This document shows, piece by piece, positions 1 to 9,941 of a stretch of DNA of 64,000 nucleotides. Origin of the DNA: Dermanyssus gallinae. Taxonomy: Eukaryota > Arthropoda > Arachnida > Mesostigmata > Dermanyssidae. Position numbers and translations under genes: made by a program. Within the stretch, counting starts at the first letter, position 1, and each line of letters begins with the position of its first letter. The DNA lies in NCBI GenBank assembly GCA_003439945.1, contig QVRM01001806.1:1-64000 (forward strand), given 5' to 3'. The notes beneath the pieces are model-generated. The model was not told the DNA's origin. It saw only the letters and a list, made by a program, of their open reading frames with translations, and ran no database searches.

Positions 1-176
1 CAGGGACTTCAAGTGACGGAGTTTATGCGGGATACTCTCCCAAACGGCTCTGGAACCGATCCTTGTGGAGTTCCAGTATTAACAGATCTCCACGAGGAAA
101 CCAGAGTTTAAATGCAGTCAACCAGGCTGATTGGTCGGTAGCTCTTAAGCTCCGCAGCGTCGCCTTTTATTTTGTA
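1..176 (-). pseudogene. Family X non-LTR retrotransposon, RT fragment (3' side of mariner)
   Basis: Read on the minus strand this holds reverse transcriptase sequence with the motif ELKSYRPISLVDC, followed within about 40 bases by TGTPQGSV. In CR1/Jockey-type RTs these motifs (RT block 2 and the GVPQG block) lie some 100 or more residues apart, so the middle of the RT has been deleted. The other side of the element continues at 1,471 beyond the mariner. Stop codons occur in all frames. It runs off the left edge of the window. The clade (CR1/Jockey superfamily) is inferred from motifs only. Confidence 0.7.
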
Positions 177-1468
177 CGGTAGTTCTACAAGTTCTGAAAA
201 TGAAAACCAAGAATTTTCCAAATCTTGTTTTATTTTTTTCTTATTTGATATACTCCTCGAGAAGCTCAATACACTTTTCTCACCGAGATTTCAGAGCATT
301 TATACCTCTTGAGTAAAATTCTGCATCTTTAGACTGAAAATAGGCATTGACAGCAGTTGTAACCTCTTCATTGCTGGAAAAACGCTTTCCACCGAGACGA
401 TTCTTCAAATGTCTGAAGAGGAAATAATCAGAGGGGGCCAGGTCTGGAGAATAGGAAGGTTATTCAATAAGTTCGAACCTCAGTTGGGCCAGTTTTGCCG
501 TTGCTTGCCGCGACTTGTGTGCGGGGAGCATTGTCCTGGTGAAACAGGACAACTTTCTTCTGCAAAGCGGGCCGTTTCACGATGAGTTCTTGCCTCAGGC
601 AGTCCAACAGTCTTGCATAATATTCTCCCGTGATCGTTTTACCGCTCTCAAGGTAGTCGACCAGAATTATTCCACGTTGGTCCCAAAAAACCGTAGCCAT
701 CATCTTTCCGCCGATGCCGTTGTCCGCACCCTCTTCGGAGGTCCTTCACCAGGTGCACACGATTGGCGAGATGCTTCTTGGGTCTCGGAAGTGTAGTGAT
801 GGACCCAGCTTTCATCGACGGTCACGAATCTGCGCCAAAAATCCGACGGATTTTTCGACATCTTGGCCAAATTTCGCTGTGAAGCGGAAACACGCGCGTC
901 TGTTTGGCCTTGGTTGAGCAAATGCGGCACTCATTTTGCTCTGAGTTTTTTCATCTTCAAGTTCTCGTGCAGGATGAAATGCACACTACCCAAACTGATC
1001 CCCAAGGCCTCCGATATCTCCTTAATGTTCACATCGCTTATCTGCGGCAACGATTTTCCGCACTTTTTCCACGTTTTCCTCATCAGTTGCCGTTTTTGGG
1101 CGTCCTGAACGTAGTTCATCCTCGGTGCTCCTGCGACCCTCTTTTTAACTCATTAATCCAGTTGGAAACAGTGGCAAAATATGGCGCAGAGTCACCGTAC
1201 ACCTCGTCTAACTCAGTTTTCACTTGGGTCGCATTCCAACTTTTGAAATAAAAACGCTTGATAACCACTCGAAACTATTTTTTTCTCAATTTTTCAAAAT
1301 CACGCCGATACGTTGCACGGGGAAAAGCGATCAAACGAAATCGCAACGGCCAATCACCATAATATTTTGACTGCTAGCATTCGAAAAGTTGCCGTTTCCA
1401 ATAGCGGTAAAAGCGCGAAAAAATTCGAATTCTGAAAAACTCATTTCAAGAACTTGTAGAACTACCTG
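177..1468 (-). mobile_element. mariner-like DNA transposon, 1,292 bp, with TIRs and TA duplication
   Basis: Terminal inverted repeats of about 26 bp lie at 177-203 and 1,443-1,468; they share GGTAGTTCTACAAGTTCT with one or two differences. Both ends are flanked by TA (175-176 and 1,469-1,470), the usual Tc1/mariner target duplication. The length is typical of mariner (about 1.3 kb). It is inserted in family X; joining the two flanks restores a continuous RT reading frame across the TA. The internal transposase is broken, so this copy could move only if a related source supplied transposase. Confidence 0.92.
244..1260 (-). pseudogene. mariner transposase pseudogene
   Basis: Three in-line segments match the mariner transposase order. 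An N-terminal helix-turn-helix pair is followed by IKEISEALGISLGSVH (about 1,119-931), then SKNPSDFWRRFVTVDESW with the first catalytic D, then MATVFWDQRG and VLFHQDNAP with the second D (703-464), then PSYSPDLAPSDYFLF and KNRLGGKRFSSNEEV (about 470-350). The last motif's D fits the mariner DD34D triad. A TGG-to-TGA change gives a stop near 928, a frameshift lies near 703, and further stops lie near 465 and 285. The protein would normally be about 345 residues. The family is clear and the copy is dead. Confidence 0.9.
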
Positions 1469-2059
1469 TAAATAGGTGAAACAAAATATGCCTTGAGAGC
1501 GGTTGGAAACACTCCAGATGCAAGTGAAAAGTTCGCATGTGCGTAATAGGACCAGCAATGTATGGAGTATCAAGTTTTAGAAGTTGAGCATGAAGTCCCG
1601 TTGCACCGCAGCTCCAGCTCCGTTTCTCCTTAAGTAATATCGAGGCTACCTCAATTACTGTTACAGCGCGAAAACTGAAGGTAACGTCATTACAGGGCCA
1701 TGGGTTCCTTAAACGCGGTCTGATATCGTCCTCAAAACTCAATGAAGAGACCGTCTCCAAACGCACCAACAAAAAGTAGCGGTTAAATTTGTCGGCTATT
1801 AAAACAGGATCTGTGGAAGTTTCTCCAGAAGAGGTGACGGAAGCAGAAGGCAACTCGACCGAGCCTTTACGCTTACTACGGGACCTGTTAATGAACTGCC
1901 AGAGACGGCGGATATCTCCACGTAAGGTATCAAACCGCACCTTATAGAACGCTGAACGAGCAATACGAACAGCAGTTATGTACATTTTCTGGCTAACCAC
2001 ATAAGCATGTTTACATTCTGTGGAATTAATCTTTCTGTGTCTAATGTACATTTTGTTTG

Positions 2060-2060
<1 letters not shown>

Positions 2061-2098
<38 letters not shown>
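2061..2098. repeat. (TA)n microsatellite inside family X
   Basis: About 19 uninterrupted TA units. The same point in the 17,641 copy carries only a short TATATATA, so the tract expanded after the copies separated. Confidence 0.95.
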
Positions 2099-2102
<4 letters not shown>

Positions 2103-2105
2103 ATA

Positions 2106-2195
2106 GTTTGTTGGAACCCCTATAAATACAACATAGTTTGTTGGAACCCCTATAAATACAATATAGTTTGTTGGAACCCCTATATATACAATATT
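2106..2195. repeat. 30-bp minisatellite, three units
   Basis: Three near-identical 30-bp units beginning GTTTGTTGGAACCCC are followed by a degenerate fourth. The copy at 10,015-10,060 has one extra unit only, so unit number varies between copies of family X. Read in the element's frame the unit contains a stop codon, so the expansion is not a coding repeat. Confidence 0.9.
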
Positions 2196-2280
2196 GTTTC
2201 TTGGAAATTCTCAAACGCTAAATTAACATCAATTGCATCATAGACATCGCTCTAAGAAATATCACTTAGGCAATTCAAGA

Positions 2281-2466
2281 CCTACTAAACACTTACTTGA
2301 CACCCGCGGAGGAGTCGCATATTAGCGCTTCATGCATCTTGCCGATGCTCTTTCGTCCGCAACGCTCGCCTTCAACGCCTGATACGGCATCCTATTTCTT
2401 TGCGGCTTTAATAAAGTCGCATTCCATTCTATTACATGTGTTATCGCATCCTTGTACAACCCTCTA
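2281..2466 (+). repeat. Short retroposon R, about 186 bp, with (AAT)n tail
   Basis: The sequence is repeated in opposite orientation at 43,640-43,825 and 54,826-55,012, ending at the same base (CCTAC...) in two different flanking contexts. It contains CTTTAATAAAG, an AATAAA signal, and ends in an AAT microsatellite. A constant 5' end plus a simple-repeat tail suggests a short retroposon or the very 3' end of a LINE. I see no tRNA-like promoter boxes in it. Confidence 0.6.
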
Positions 2467-2493
2467 AATAATAATAATAATAATATTATATTA

Positions 2494-2574
<81 letters not shown>

Positions 2575-2583
2575 TATTATTAT
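2466..2583. repeat. (AAT)n/(ATT)n microsatellite
   Basis: A short AAT run switches to a long, almost perfect ATT run of about 30 units. It separates repeat R from the RLE-type element on the minus strand, where the two tails meet tail to tail. Confidence 0.95.
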
Positions 2584-2639
2584 ACAGTTGTGAGGTGTAA
2601 ATGTGTATCCTTATTATTTTATAGTTTCTTTCTTGCTGT

Positions 2640-4020
2640 CGTCAGCCCATCGCACCTAATATCGACGCGGCGTTTCCTCTGCAAACTGCCAATGAAAGCA
2701 GCTGCCTCAGAAAGTCGCCTTCGCGTGCATCTCCGGTGTTTGCTTGTATTCGATCACTTAAGTTTTTAATAAATGTCCTTGTTCTTCTGCTGACTGGGCC
2801 CATTGTCTCCATTGCAATCGGCACGAAATTGTACATAGACTCTAACTCTGTGTATTTACGCCACTTTTCTTTATCTGCGTGTTCGGCCACCCATCCCGCC
2901 TCGGTAGCGCTGTGGCACACATAAGACGGTGCGGCTGTGCAGGAGACTGTCGCATTCCAAACCAGGCATTTGCCTTTTTTCCACGGCGGAATAGTGACAC
3001 CGTCGGGCCTTTTATCGTCATGAAGTCCTAGTCCGGGTTTCAGCATGCTAGGTATTCCCGCCCCTTAACATGTCCGGCCCACGGTGCATTGAAGATATAC
3101 CTCAGGTTAAGTTCCAAGCCCGTAGGGGATGGGAGGATAGTCTAGAATTAAAAACAACCTCCTTAAAAAATGTTTTAATTCTAGGTATTCCCGCCCTCCG
3201 GAGAGCTCTTGAATCACTGCATTTATTTCTGTGTGCCTGGGAGCCCGACCTTGGCTCTTGATGCAGCTCAACGGGTGGAGGCCATTTTTCTCTACTGGTT
3301 TTCCACAGGCCTTGCAAATGTGTGGTTCGCATATCGACCCGCCGATTCTGAGAGCCGGCACCATGCGGAGTGAGACGTTGTCCAGCATGCTGCCGAGCTG
3401 TGGCGACGGGAGAGCCCTAAGAAATCCACCGCTGAAGGTGTCTCGTGCGGCCAAGAAGACTGCCTTCTCCGTAAAAGACTCAAGGCTTTCGGTGATCTCA
3501 CGGGCTATAACTTGACGTCTGTAGTTATCAAGCACTCTCTGCGTTACACGTTTCTCCCAAGGGCCTGGATCCAACTTCAGCTTGACAAGCGACTCTGCCT
3601 CCTGCTCAGCTATGTGCAGCCGGTGGTGAGCACTCGGGTCGACTAGCGCCTCTGCCAGCGGGCTGAATTCTAGCACAGATGCTCCGTAACATATGGGTGC
3701 CAATTCTACTGCTGATCGAACACCCAGTCCACCTTCTCTTATGGGGAGGCTTGCTCTTCGCCACGTATCTTCCGTAAAATAAATGTTAAGAACTTCACTC
3801 AGTATGTATCTCGTAGAGTCGTCATACGCTTGCAGGGCGTCGGGACATTGGCTTGTCGGTGAGGTGCGCAATGTGTAGTTGAATTTCGGGGAACCTAAAC
3901 TATATCTCCAAAGACATAGTGCAGCTTGTGAATGCATGGCCAACAACGAGGCCGTGTCTGCAGCAACGCCCGGCGTTTTTCTGTTAAGGTCTTGTAAATA
4001 CTTTGTGGACTAAGTGGAGC
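2640..4020 (-). pseudogene. RLE-type non-LTR retrotransposon, C-terminal fragment (copy RLE-A1)
   Basis: The segment encodes the C-terminal third of a one-protein RLE-type element. A region after the RT (3,946-3,110) carries REGGLGVRSAVELAP and a zinc motif C-x2-C-x7-H-x4-C (CKACGKPVEKNGLHPLSC). The endonuclease follows (3,046-2,642) with KRPDGVTI and CLVWNATV, the PD...D-like core seen in this lineage. In sister copies the second motif reads AWDATV; here Asp is Asn, which would affect a likely catalytic residue. A 117-bp insertion with direct repeats splits it at 3,064-3,180. It is 5'-truncated beside a TAA tract. Confidence 0.75.
3048..3196. mobile_element. 117-bp insertion flanked by 16-bp direct repeats
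   Basis: CTAGGTATTCCCGCCC occurs at 3,048-3,063 and 3,181-3,196. Removing one repeat plus the 117 bp between them joins the two halves of the RLE-A1 reading frame, giving the spacing seen in the related copy at 10.4-13.3 kb. It is therefore an insertion with a target-site duplication. The insert itself (3,064-3,180) is AT-rich at one end and not recognised; a 5'-truncated retroposon is likely. Confidence 0.8.
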
Positions 4021-4029
4021 CCCAAGAAT

Positions 4030-4070
4030 TATTATTATTAATGTTATTATTATTATTATTATTATTATTA

Positions 4071-4103
<33 letters not shown>

Positions 4104-4104
4104 A
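4030..4104. repeat. (ATT)n microsatellite
   Basis: About 22 ATT units with a few interruptions. On the minus strand it is the (TAA)n tail region of the family Y copy and directly precedes the RLE-A1 fragment. Confidence 0.95.
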
Positions 4105-4109
4105 ATCAA

Positions 4110-4355
4110 CTTTCTTAGGTACATAGTCAATGGTCAAATTGTATAATAAAAATAATATCTGCGAGAGGCTCCTTAAAGAGACTACACGTGGGCAAATTGC
4201 CCCGTTATACTTTGTGCAGTAGGCCGCGCACCGAGTACATGTACATGATGGATGAGGGTCGTAGAAGCCGTGTGTCCCGCACAGGACGTGGTGAAACCCG
4301 TGTACCGCGAAACGAGTCATTATGTGGCGGTTTGTGCGGCCTAGGTTCTTCCAGG
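4110..4355 (-). pseudogene. Family Y CR1-like element, C-terminal end (3' part of copy Yb)
   Basis: The minus strand encodes RFAVHGFHHVLCGTHGFYD followed by CTCTRCAAYC and YNGAIC, the C-terminal Cys/His motif of family Y ORF2. It continues the copy at 8,701-9,941 and is separated from it by the R1-like insertion at 4,356-8,700. The 12-bp GGTTCTTCCAGG at 4,344-4,355 matches GGTCCTTCCAGG at 8,702-8,713 and is the target-site duplication. Confidence 0.85.
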
Positions 4356-4467
4356 CTTCTACCGGGAGTAGAATTACTCGCCTACGCGGATGATCTTGCT
4401 GTGACCGTCAGAGCCAGAACCAAGATAGAGCTAGAGACATACGCCAGTATTGCGCTAGCGGATAGAT

Positions 4468-7400
4468 TTTTTTTTTTTTAATAACCTGAGGTTGAAGGTA
4501 AATCTTGCATAAGACACCGGGCGATACGTTGGTATTCGCCGCGGTAGTGTCAGATTCTTACTGACTAAACCCCCAACCGGTAAGTATCTTGGGGATGCCA
4601 TTCCGTACTAAAGTTGAATATTACTTCGAATAGCACCCTTGCAGGGACCAGCAGTCGGCGCTTATCGCCAACCTTGTCTTATCCCGCGGTTAGTCCTCAG
4701 GTTTGCTGGGCCGCTGTGGCGGCCAGCCGGGCGATCCTTGCCCGCTCCAGGTGGTCCTTGCGTTTCAGCAGCTCTTCCGCAAGCTAGGCTCCTTTGTGCC
4801 AGTGCTCCTCCGACGCGCATATATACCTGACGAAGCCTCTCATTCCGTGTGCGCCGAGCTCTCGGGCTAGTTGTTGATCCATCCGCTCCGCTCGGACGTC
4901 CTGCAGCGCACTGCATAGTAGCAGGGTGTGCAGTGGGGAGTCCACGTCGCAGGCGGGGCACAGTGTACAGCTTTCAGCAATATCCTTAAACCTGGCCAGG
5001 TACTGTTTGAAGTCGCCGTGGCCAGTCAGGAACTGCGTCATAATGTACGTCGTGCCGCCACCTGGTCTGTTGATCCATTCTCCTATGTCCGGAATGATTT
5101 CGCGTGTGGAGGCGCCGGGTCGGTTTCCGACTACCGTGTCCCACCGGGCCTGCCACGCGAGCAATGTTTCGGCCTTCTGCTGCTCTGCGGCGAGTGTCGG
5201 GTCCGCCCATTTCCTTCTCCTCTCCTCGGCCTTGAGGTCCCACGGGGTTGTTCCCGCAAGGACACACGCCGCCTCTCCGTTAACGTCCCGGTAGGCCTGG
5301 ACCGTCCGGAGAGCAAGTATGCGCTGGGCCTTCATTATCGTGTTTCTATTGCACTCGGTCCGGAGCGTAGATTCCGCCCAGACCGGTGCTCCAAAAAGCA
5401 TGATTGATTCGCCGACGCTTGCCAGCAGGCGGCGCTTGCCCTCCTTGGGTCCTCGAATGTTAGGCATGATCCTGGCTAGCTGTCCGGCAGCCTTCGTCGT
5501 TTTCGCCGCCGCGATCCGTATATGAGGCGACCCTCGCAGTCCACGGTCCAGGTGCATGCCAATATATCGTACAACTTTGGACGTCTTTATCGCCGTACCA
5601 TCAAGTCGGATATCTAGGTCGCGGCAGGCTTTTTTGCCGACGAGGAGGGCGGCCTCCGTCTTCTCCGGGGCGAGTTCGAGCCCGTTTTGCCTCATCCACA
5701 GCGAAATTTCCCACAGGGCCAGGTTGGCCTTGGTTTCCAGTTCGCCGGGACTTCGCGCTTGGACTGTCACCGCAACGTCGTCTGCATAGGCCAGCAGGTC
5801 AACTCCGGGGGGGAGGTCTCTGAGCCGCAGAACTTCGTCGTACGCCAGATTCCACAGCAGTGGACCAAGGATCGATCCCTGTGGCACCCCCGCCGTCATA
5901 GTTAGCTCTGTCCCGGCGCTGGTTAGGTCCCTCTCCTTTAGGTAGTCCTGAGATCATCCTGGTCAGGTACTGTGGGACTCTCCTGGCTCTCAGCGTTCGC
6001 AGAATCACCTTCCATGGAAGGGAGTTGAACGCGTTACGTACGTCGAGTATGACCAGATACAGTTCCCGGGTTTTACGCGTTGCTTTCCGGAGGGTTTCCG
6101 CCTTGGACAGGACCCTGTGGATAGGAAAGAGGACAGACCGGTTTTTCCGGAAGCCAAACTGCCCATCCGACAGGAGTCCAAATTCCTCGGCGTGCCGCCG
6201 TAGCCGTGCCTCGATCACCGCTTCAAAGGCCTTCGCGAGTGTGCCTAGTAAGCAGATGGGCCGGAACGACCCATTGCCTTTCGGCAGCAGCACCACCTCG
6301 GCGCGTTTCCACGACGTCGGGAAGGCTCCTCTCCGAATCAGCCCCGTGAACACCTCGGCGACCATGTCAGGGAATTCCTTTAGGAGCACCCTGGTGGCCG
6401 CCGGTGGTACCCCATCTTCGCCAGGAGCCTTGCCAGGTTTTATTCTCTCAGCAGCCAGGATGATCTCGGCGCGTGTTACCGGGGGTGCTTCCTCGTCGGG
6501 AGTCAGAGGTCGCTCGTACGGGGTTCGATCAAATTCGGGCTGCCTCGGGAATAGTTGCTCGAGGGCTGCTTTCCTTTCGTCGGTAGTTAACGTTGTCTCG
6601 CACCTTCCCTTGATTTTCCCCCGAACGAGCTTGTACGGCTTGCCCCATGTGTCTTGTTCCACGCTATCCAGGAACTCTTTCCATGCGCGTTCCCTACTTT
6701 TGGCGATTTCTCGCCGTAGCAAGGCACGGCACTTCCGGAGCTCCCCGACAGCTCTCGCCATCCGGTCATCGTTATCCCCCACTAGCGAACGTAGCGTCTT
6801 GACCTCGCGGCGGGCTCGGAGGCAGTCCCTTCTCCTTCCGGCGATCTCTTCCGTCCACCAGTGTTTTGGGGACACCTGGTGGCGCCGTTTTAGGTGGACC
6901 CTGGCAGTTGCGCAGGCCGACTCCAGGAGCCGTTGCAGTCCCTCGGCGTCAGCGGGGGCGCCTGAACGAGCGAGCTCGGTCCGTATGGCCTCAATCGTCG
7001 AAACGCGCCCCTGAAAACGTAGTTTATCCCGGGGGCGGGGTCGGGGTGGCAGGGGTGCGTCCACGTAAAACTCGATCGTTTGATGGTCCGACAGAGTGAT
7101 CTCGTTGGTTAGCACTTGCCACCCGCTGATCCGTGTCGCTTGCGTGGTCTGAGCCATTGTAAGATCGACAAAAGAGGAACCTCGCGTCCCTACGAATGTC
7201 GGCTCAACGCCGTCGTTCACTGTCGTGAGGTCCAGCTCGGCCATCCACTCGAGGAGTTTGTGGCCCCTTCCGTCGATCACCGTCGAACCCCACTCCGTGC
7301 TAGCTGCGTTAAAGTCTCCGCACACGTACACCGGGAGGTTTACGGCCCCCCTGATCGAGCTTCGCAGCTCGCTCAGAAAGGCCTCCAGTTCCTCGATGGG

Positions 7401-7819
7401 GGCGTTTGGGCTTGCGTAGCAGGAGTAAAACCTGCCCGCCTTGCCCACCTCCGCCCATGAGAATCCCTTCCCGCTTCCGTGTCTAGTGATGATTCCGGTG
7501 CAGTCGATGATGGCCGTGTCGGCATCCGCATCTGTCACCCATGCGACTTTCGATCGCGCCAGATTGCGGTTTGGTTCGCTCAATAGAAGCAAGTCCGCCC
7601 CGCGTCTGGTCGCGATTTCTTCGAGCAGGGAGTGCGGCGCGCGGCTTCGGTTACAGTTCAGCTGGAGGACTTTAAGCATTATGCTTTGGGGGGCTGGTGT
7701 GCTCAACCCTCTGGGCCTTAACCGCAGTCTTGACATTCAGGTTTAGGGGTGAGTTGCCGGGGCTCCGGCGCCTCTTTTGCCTTCGCTTGTCTCCGGAGCG
7801 GAGAGCGTTGGAAAAGCCT
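4468..7819 (-). mobile_element. R1-like non-LTR retrotransposon (R1a), nested in R1b
   Basis: It is bounded by CGGATAGAT at 4,459-4,467 and 7,820-7,828, a 9-bp target-site duplication, and on the minus strand ends in an A-run (T-run 4,468-4,479). Joining the flanks restores the R1b reading frame exactly. The 5' end falls just before ORF2; the preceding 70 bp look like the end of ORF1 (basic, proline-rich), so the copy is 5'-truncated. Its 3' UTR is 4,480-4,783. The coding region is described separately. Confidence 0.92.
4784..7736 (-). pseudogene. R1a ORF2: APE endonuclease, reverse transcriptase, CCHC (one frameshift)
   Basis: This nearly complete ORF2 of an R1-clade element would copy its own RNA at a nicked target. 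The APE endonuclease (first 230 residues) begins at LQLNCNRS, with GDFNAASTEWGS and LSDHQTIEF. The RT contains FGFRKNRS, LVILDVRNAFNS (block A Asp), GVPQGSILGPLLW and LAYADDVAV (catalytic YADD). A C-terminal CTLCPACDVDSPLH zinc motif follows. A one-base frameshift near 5,950, between the NAFNS and GVPQG blocks, separates 5,960-7,736 from 4,784-5,950. All catalytic motifs are otherwise intact, so a sequencing error or a very recent mutation is possible. The likely start is the ATG at 7,682 (MLKVLQLN). Confidence 0.9.
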
Positions 7820-8383
7820 CGGATAGATGGATGAGAGGTACCGGCCTAACACTCGCCCTCCAGAAAAATGAGACGATTTTACTTATCGGAAAAAATGAAT
7901 GCAGCCCTTTGAAGCTTACGCTGTCCGGCGAAAACATTGAGCTAAAGGACACGGCAAGATACCTGGGTATACTCGTACATCTGGACCGGGGACTGCGGGG
8001 AACCCCTCATGTGAGGATAGCGAAAGGCGGCTAATGACATTGCTCGCCTGTTGCCCAACACGCACCGCCCCAGAGATTTCCAGGTGTATCTAAATCGGAT
8101 AGGAAAGGTTGACTCAACGCAATGTTTGTATTGCGACGAAGTGGACTCTTCGGAACATACGGCTTTGAGATGCGCCGCATGGACCGAAACCAGACAAGGC
8201 ATGCCCAGAAAGCACATTCTGGGAGAGCTAGTCGCACACATGCTCACGTCGGTTAACAACTGGGACGCGGCTGCAAAGCGTATTCAACGTATTATGAAGA
8301 CCAAGGAAGATGCCGAAAGAAGAAGACTAGTGGAAAACATAAGAGAGTCGCTTGCACCACGCGACTCGACAAGCAGGACATAA
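7820..8383 (+). pseudogene. R1b ORF2 3' half with internal deletion
   Basis: It encodes RT thumb sequence (DTARYLGILVHLDRGLRG) up to 8,033, then in another frame the C-terminal zinc region (QCLYCDEVDSSEHTALRC) to a stop at 8,383. The roughly 250 residues that normally separate these parts (compare R1a) are missing, so the copy is dead. The junction at 8,033-8,060 has no insertion. Confidence 0.82.
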
Positions 8384-8700
8384 TGATTTAAAGCTTCCGA
8401 GACTTCCCCACTGCCTGTGCATAGTTACTCTTCTCTGTCAAGGATCCCGCAGGCCTGAGGGTCATCTTAAGGGGGATATATATATGTAGGCACTGTAGTG
8501 CATATATGTAGGGTTTTAGTGGGTATTGCCTTAAGCCTACGGCTCGACTTTTGCAAAGCGCCAAGGCTTGGTGGTAAGACTTGCTGTTTGGTGGCTGAGT
8601 CCCACACTGTCTGAGTGTGAGCATGTTCTTAGGACAGCCAATCCCTGTATGCTTTTGCTCGTACGTAAATGTATTTTAAACCCTCAATCCCCTAAAAAAA

Positions 8701-9941
8701 AGGTCCTTCCAGGTGCTGTCTCGCATGGCACCCGTGTCAAAGATGTCCGAGTCGATGTTCACCATCTTGTCCTCCCACATGCGGATGAATTCCTTGTAGA
8801 CGGGAGTTTCTGGCAGGTTGAAACGTCTCTTCGGATCCTCGACGAACAACGGAGTGTCCGCCAGCAGATGCCCAAGGCGGTTCTTGCTTAAGAAGTGCAG
8901 ACCCATTACACGCTTGAGGTAAGCCGGTTTTACGCGGTCCAGCATATCAAGTTGCTGCCGGGAGAGCTGTCTCCAGATGACCTGGATGCTGTAAGAAGCG
9001 ACGGGGGCGAGTTTGAGGTCAAAGAGGCCGAGAGCAGTTTTCAGAGAAAACAGCTGCGGCTTCTGTATCCCAACAGATGCCACTAGCGCGTTCCTCACCC
9101 GATCCGTGATGTGCTCTGTGAATGAACGGCCGTTGGAGGGGATGACGATGCCGAAATACTTGAAGCTTTTGACATACTTGGGCTCCATCGAAGCAAGCCG
9201 TAGAGTGTCGCTGCCAGCTACCCGACTTCCCTTGCGGAACTTCATAGCCTCGGTCCTAGACAGGTTGATCTCGAGACCGATGCCCTGCACGTAGGTCGCG
9301 AGCCTTTCCAGGGACTGCTGCAGATGGAACCTTGACGTGCTGTAGAGCACTACGTCGTCAGCGTACATCAGGACCTGTATCATATTGCGGGTGCCCTCCA
9401 CCTGGCGAGGGAGGTCGGCCAGCAGCACTGAGAACAACAGAGGGCTCAGGTTGTCGCCCTGTGCGAAGCCCGTCGTCTGCAGGAAGGGGTCGAGTTTGGC
9501 CACGCCGTCGTCGATTTAGATGGGGTTCTCTTAGAGGATAGCGGCCAGCAGATGCAGAACGTTGGAGGGCACACCTGCCTCGGCCAGCTTAGCAATGATC
9601 TTGTCTCTTGGTACCGATTCGAACGCTGAGCGGAAGTCCACGTAGACGGCTTACACGAAGGCATTGAAGTACCCGCTGAGCGTCATCGATCAGGAAGCTG
9701 CAGGCATCTAACGTAGACCGCCCAGCTCGGAAGCCATACTAGTCTTCCGGAATTACCCCGCGACCCTCTAAGAACGCTGGTAGCCGTGTGGTCAGGATTG
9801 CGGAGAGCAGTTTGTAGCAACAGCTTTTCTTTGCAATGCCCCTCCATGAGGTTGGAAGTTTGGGATTCCCCTTCCCCTTCGGTATTACCGACAGCAGAGC
9901 GCTGCTCCAGTTCGAGGGGATGCGGCCGTGGCGAAGACAAG
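8701..9941 (-). pseudogene. Family Y CR1-like element, RT part (5' part of copy Yb)
   Basis: The minus strand encodes RT palm and thumb of family Y: FAQGDNLSPLLFSVLLAD, VLMYADDVVLYS, LEINLSRTEAMKF, then a conserved C-terminal region (ADTPLFVEDPKRRFNLPET) up to STWKDL. There the R1b insertion begins, and the coding sequence continues at 4,355. Upstream (9,480-9,940) the RT fingers are present with stops and frameshifts. It is 5'-truncated at 9,941, where it abuts family X. The intact relative is at 28.1-32.7 kb. Confidence 0.88.

Larger units (their letters stand above)
1471..2280 (-). pseudogene. Family X non-LTR retrotransposon, endonuclease-RT linker and RT start
   Basis: An open stretch at about 2,051-1,471 encodes a typical linker between endonuclease and RT of a CR1/Jockey-type element (IRRLWQFINRSR, then ADKFNRYF), then an RT-approach segment with SFRAVTVIEVASILL and PITHMRTFHL. 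It ends at the mariner's TA. Upstream (2,061-2,280) lie a (TA)n tract, a 30-bp minisatellite and more family X sequence shared with 9,942-10,030. The 5' side stops at 2,280 against a short repeat (2,281-2,466). Copies at 9,942 and 17,641 allow comparison. Confidence 0.72.
4356..8701 (+). mobile_element. R1-like non-LTR retrotransposon (R1b), 5'-truncated, poly(A)-tailed, itself interrupted
   Basis: The plus strand at 4,356-4,467 encodes the end of an R1-type RT palm (PGVELLAYADDLAV). The frame resumes at 7,820 as DRWMRGTGLTLALQ and continues to GTPHVRIAKGG; it then jumps by a large deletion to a C-terminal part (RPRDFQVYLNRIGK, then CLYCDEVDSSEHTALRC, a CCHC motif), with a stop at 8,383. About 310 bp of 3' UTR ends in an A-run at 8,694-8,701. 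Flanking 12-bp target-site duplications identify family Y as the host. The gap 4,468-7,819 is another R1-like element. Confidence 0.88.

Noticed and set aside
2452..2769. Frame encoding a long Tyr run
   Set aside because: Produced by the ATT microsatellite.
6025..7014. Long plus-strand open frame (329 codons)
   Set aside because: It is antisense to the R1a ORF2; composition reflects the GC-rich opposite strand.
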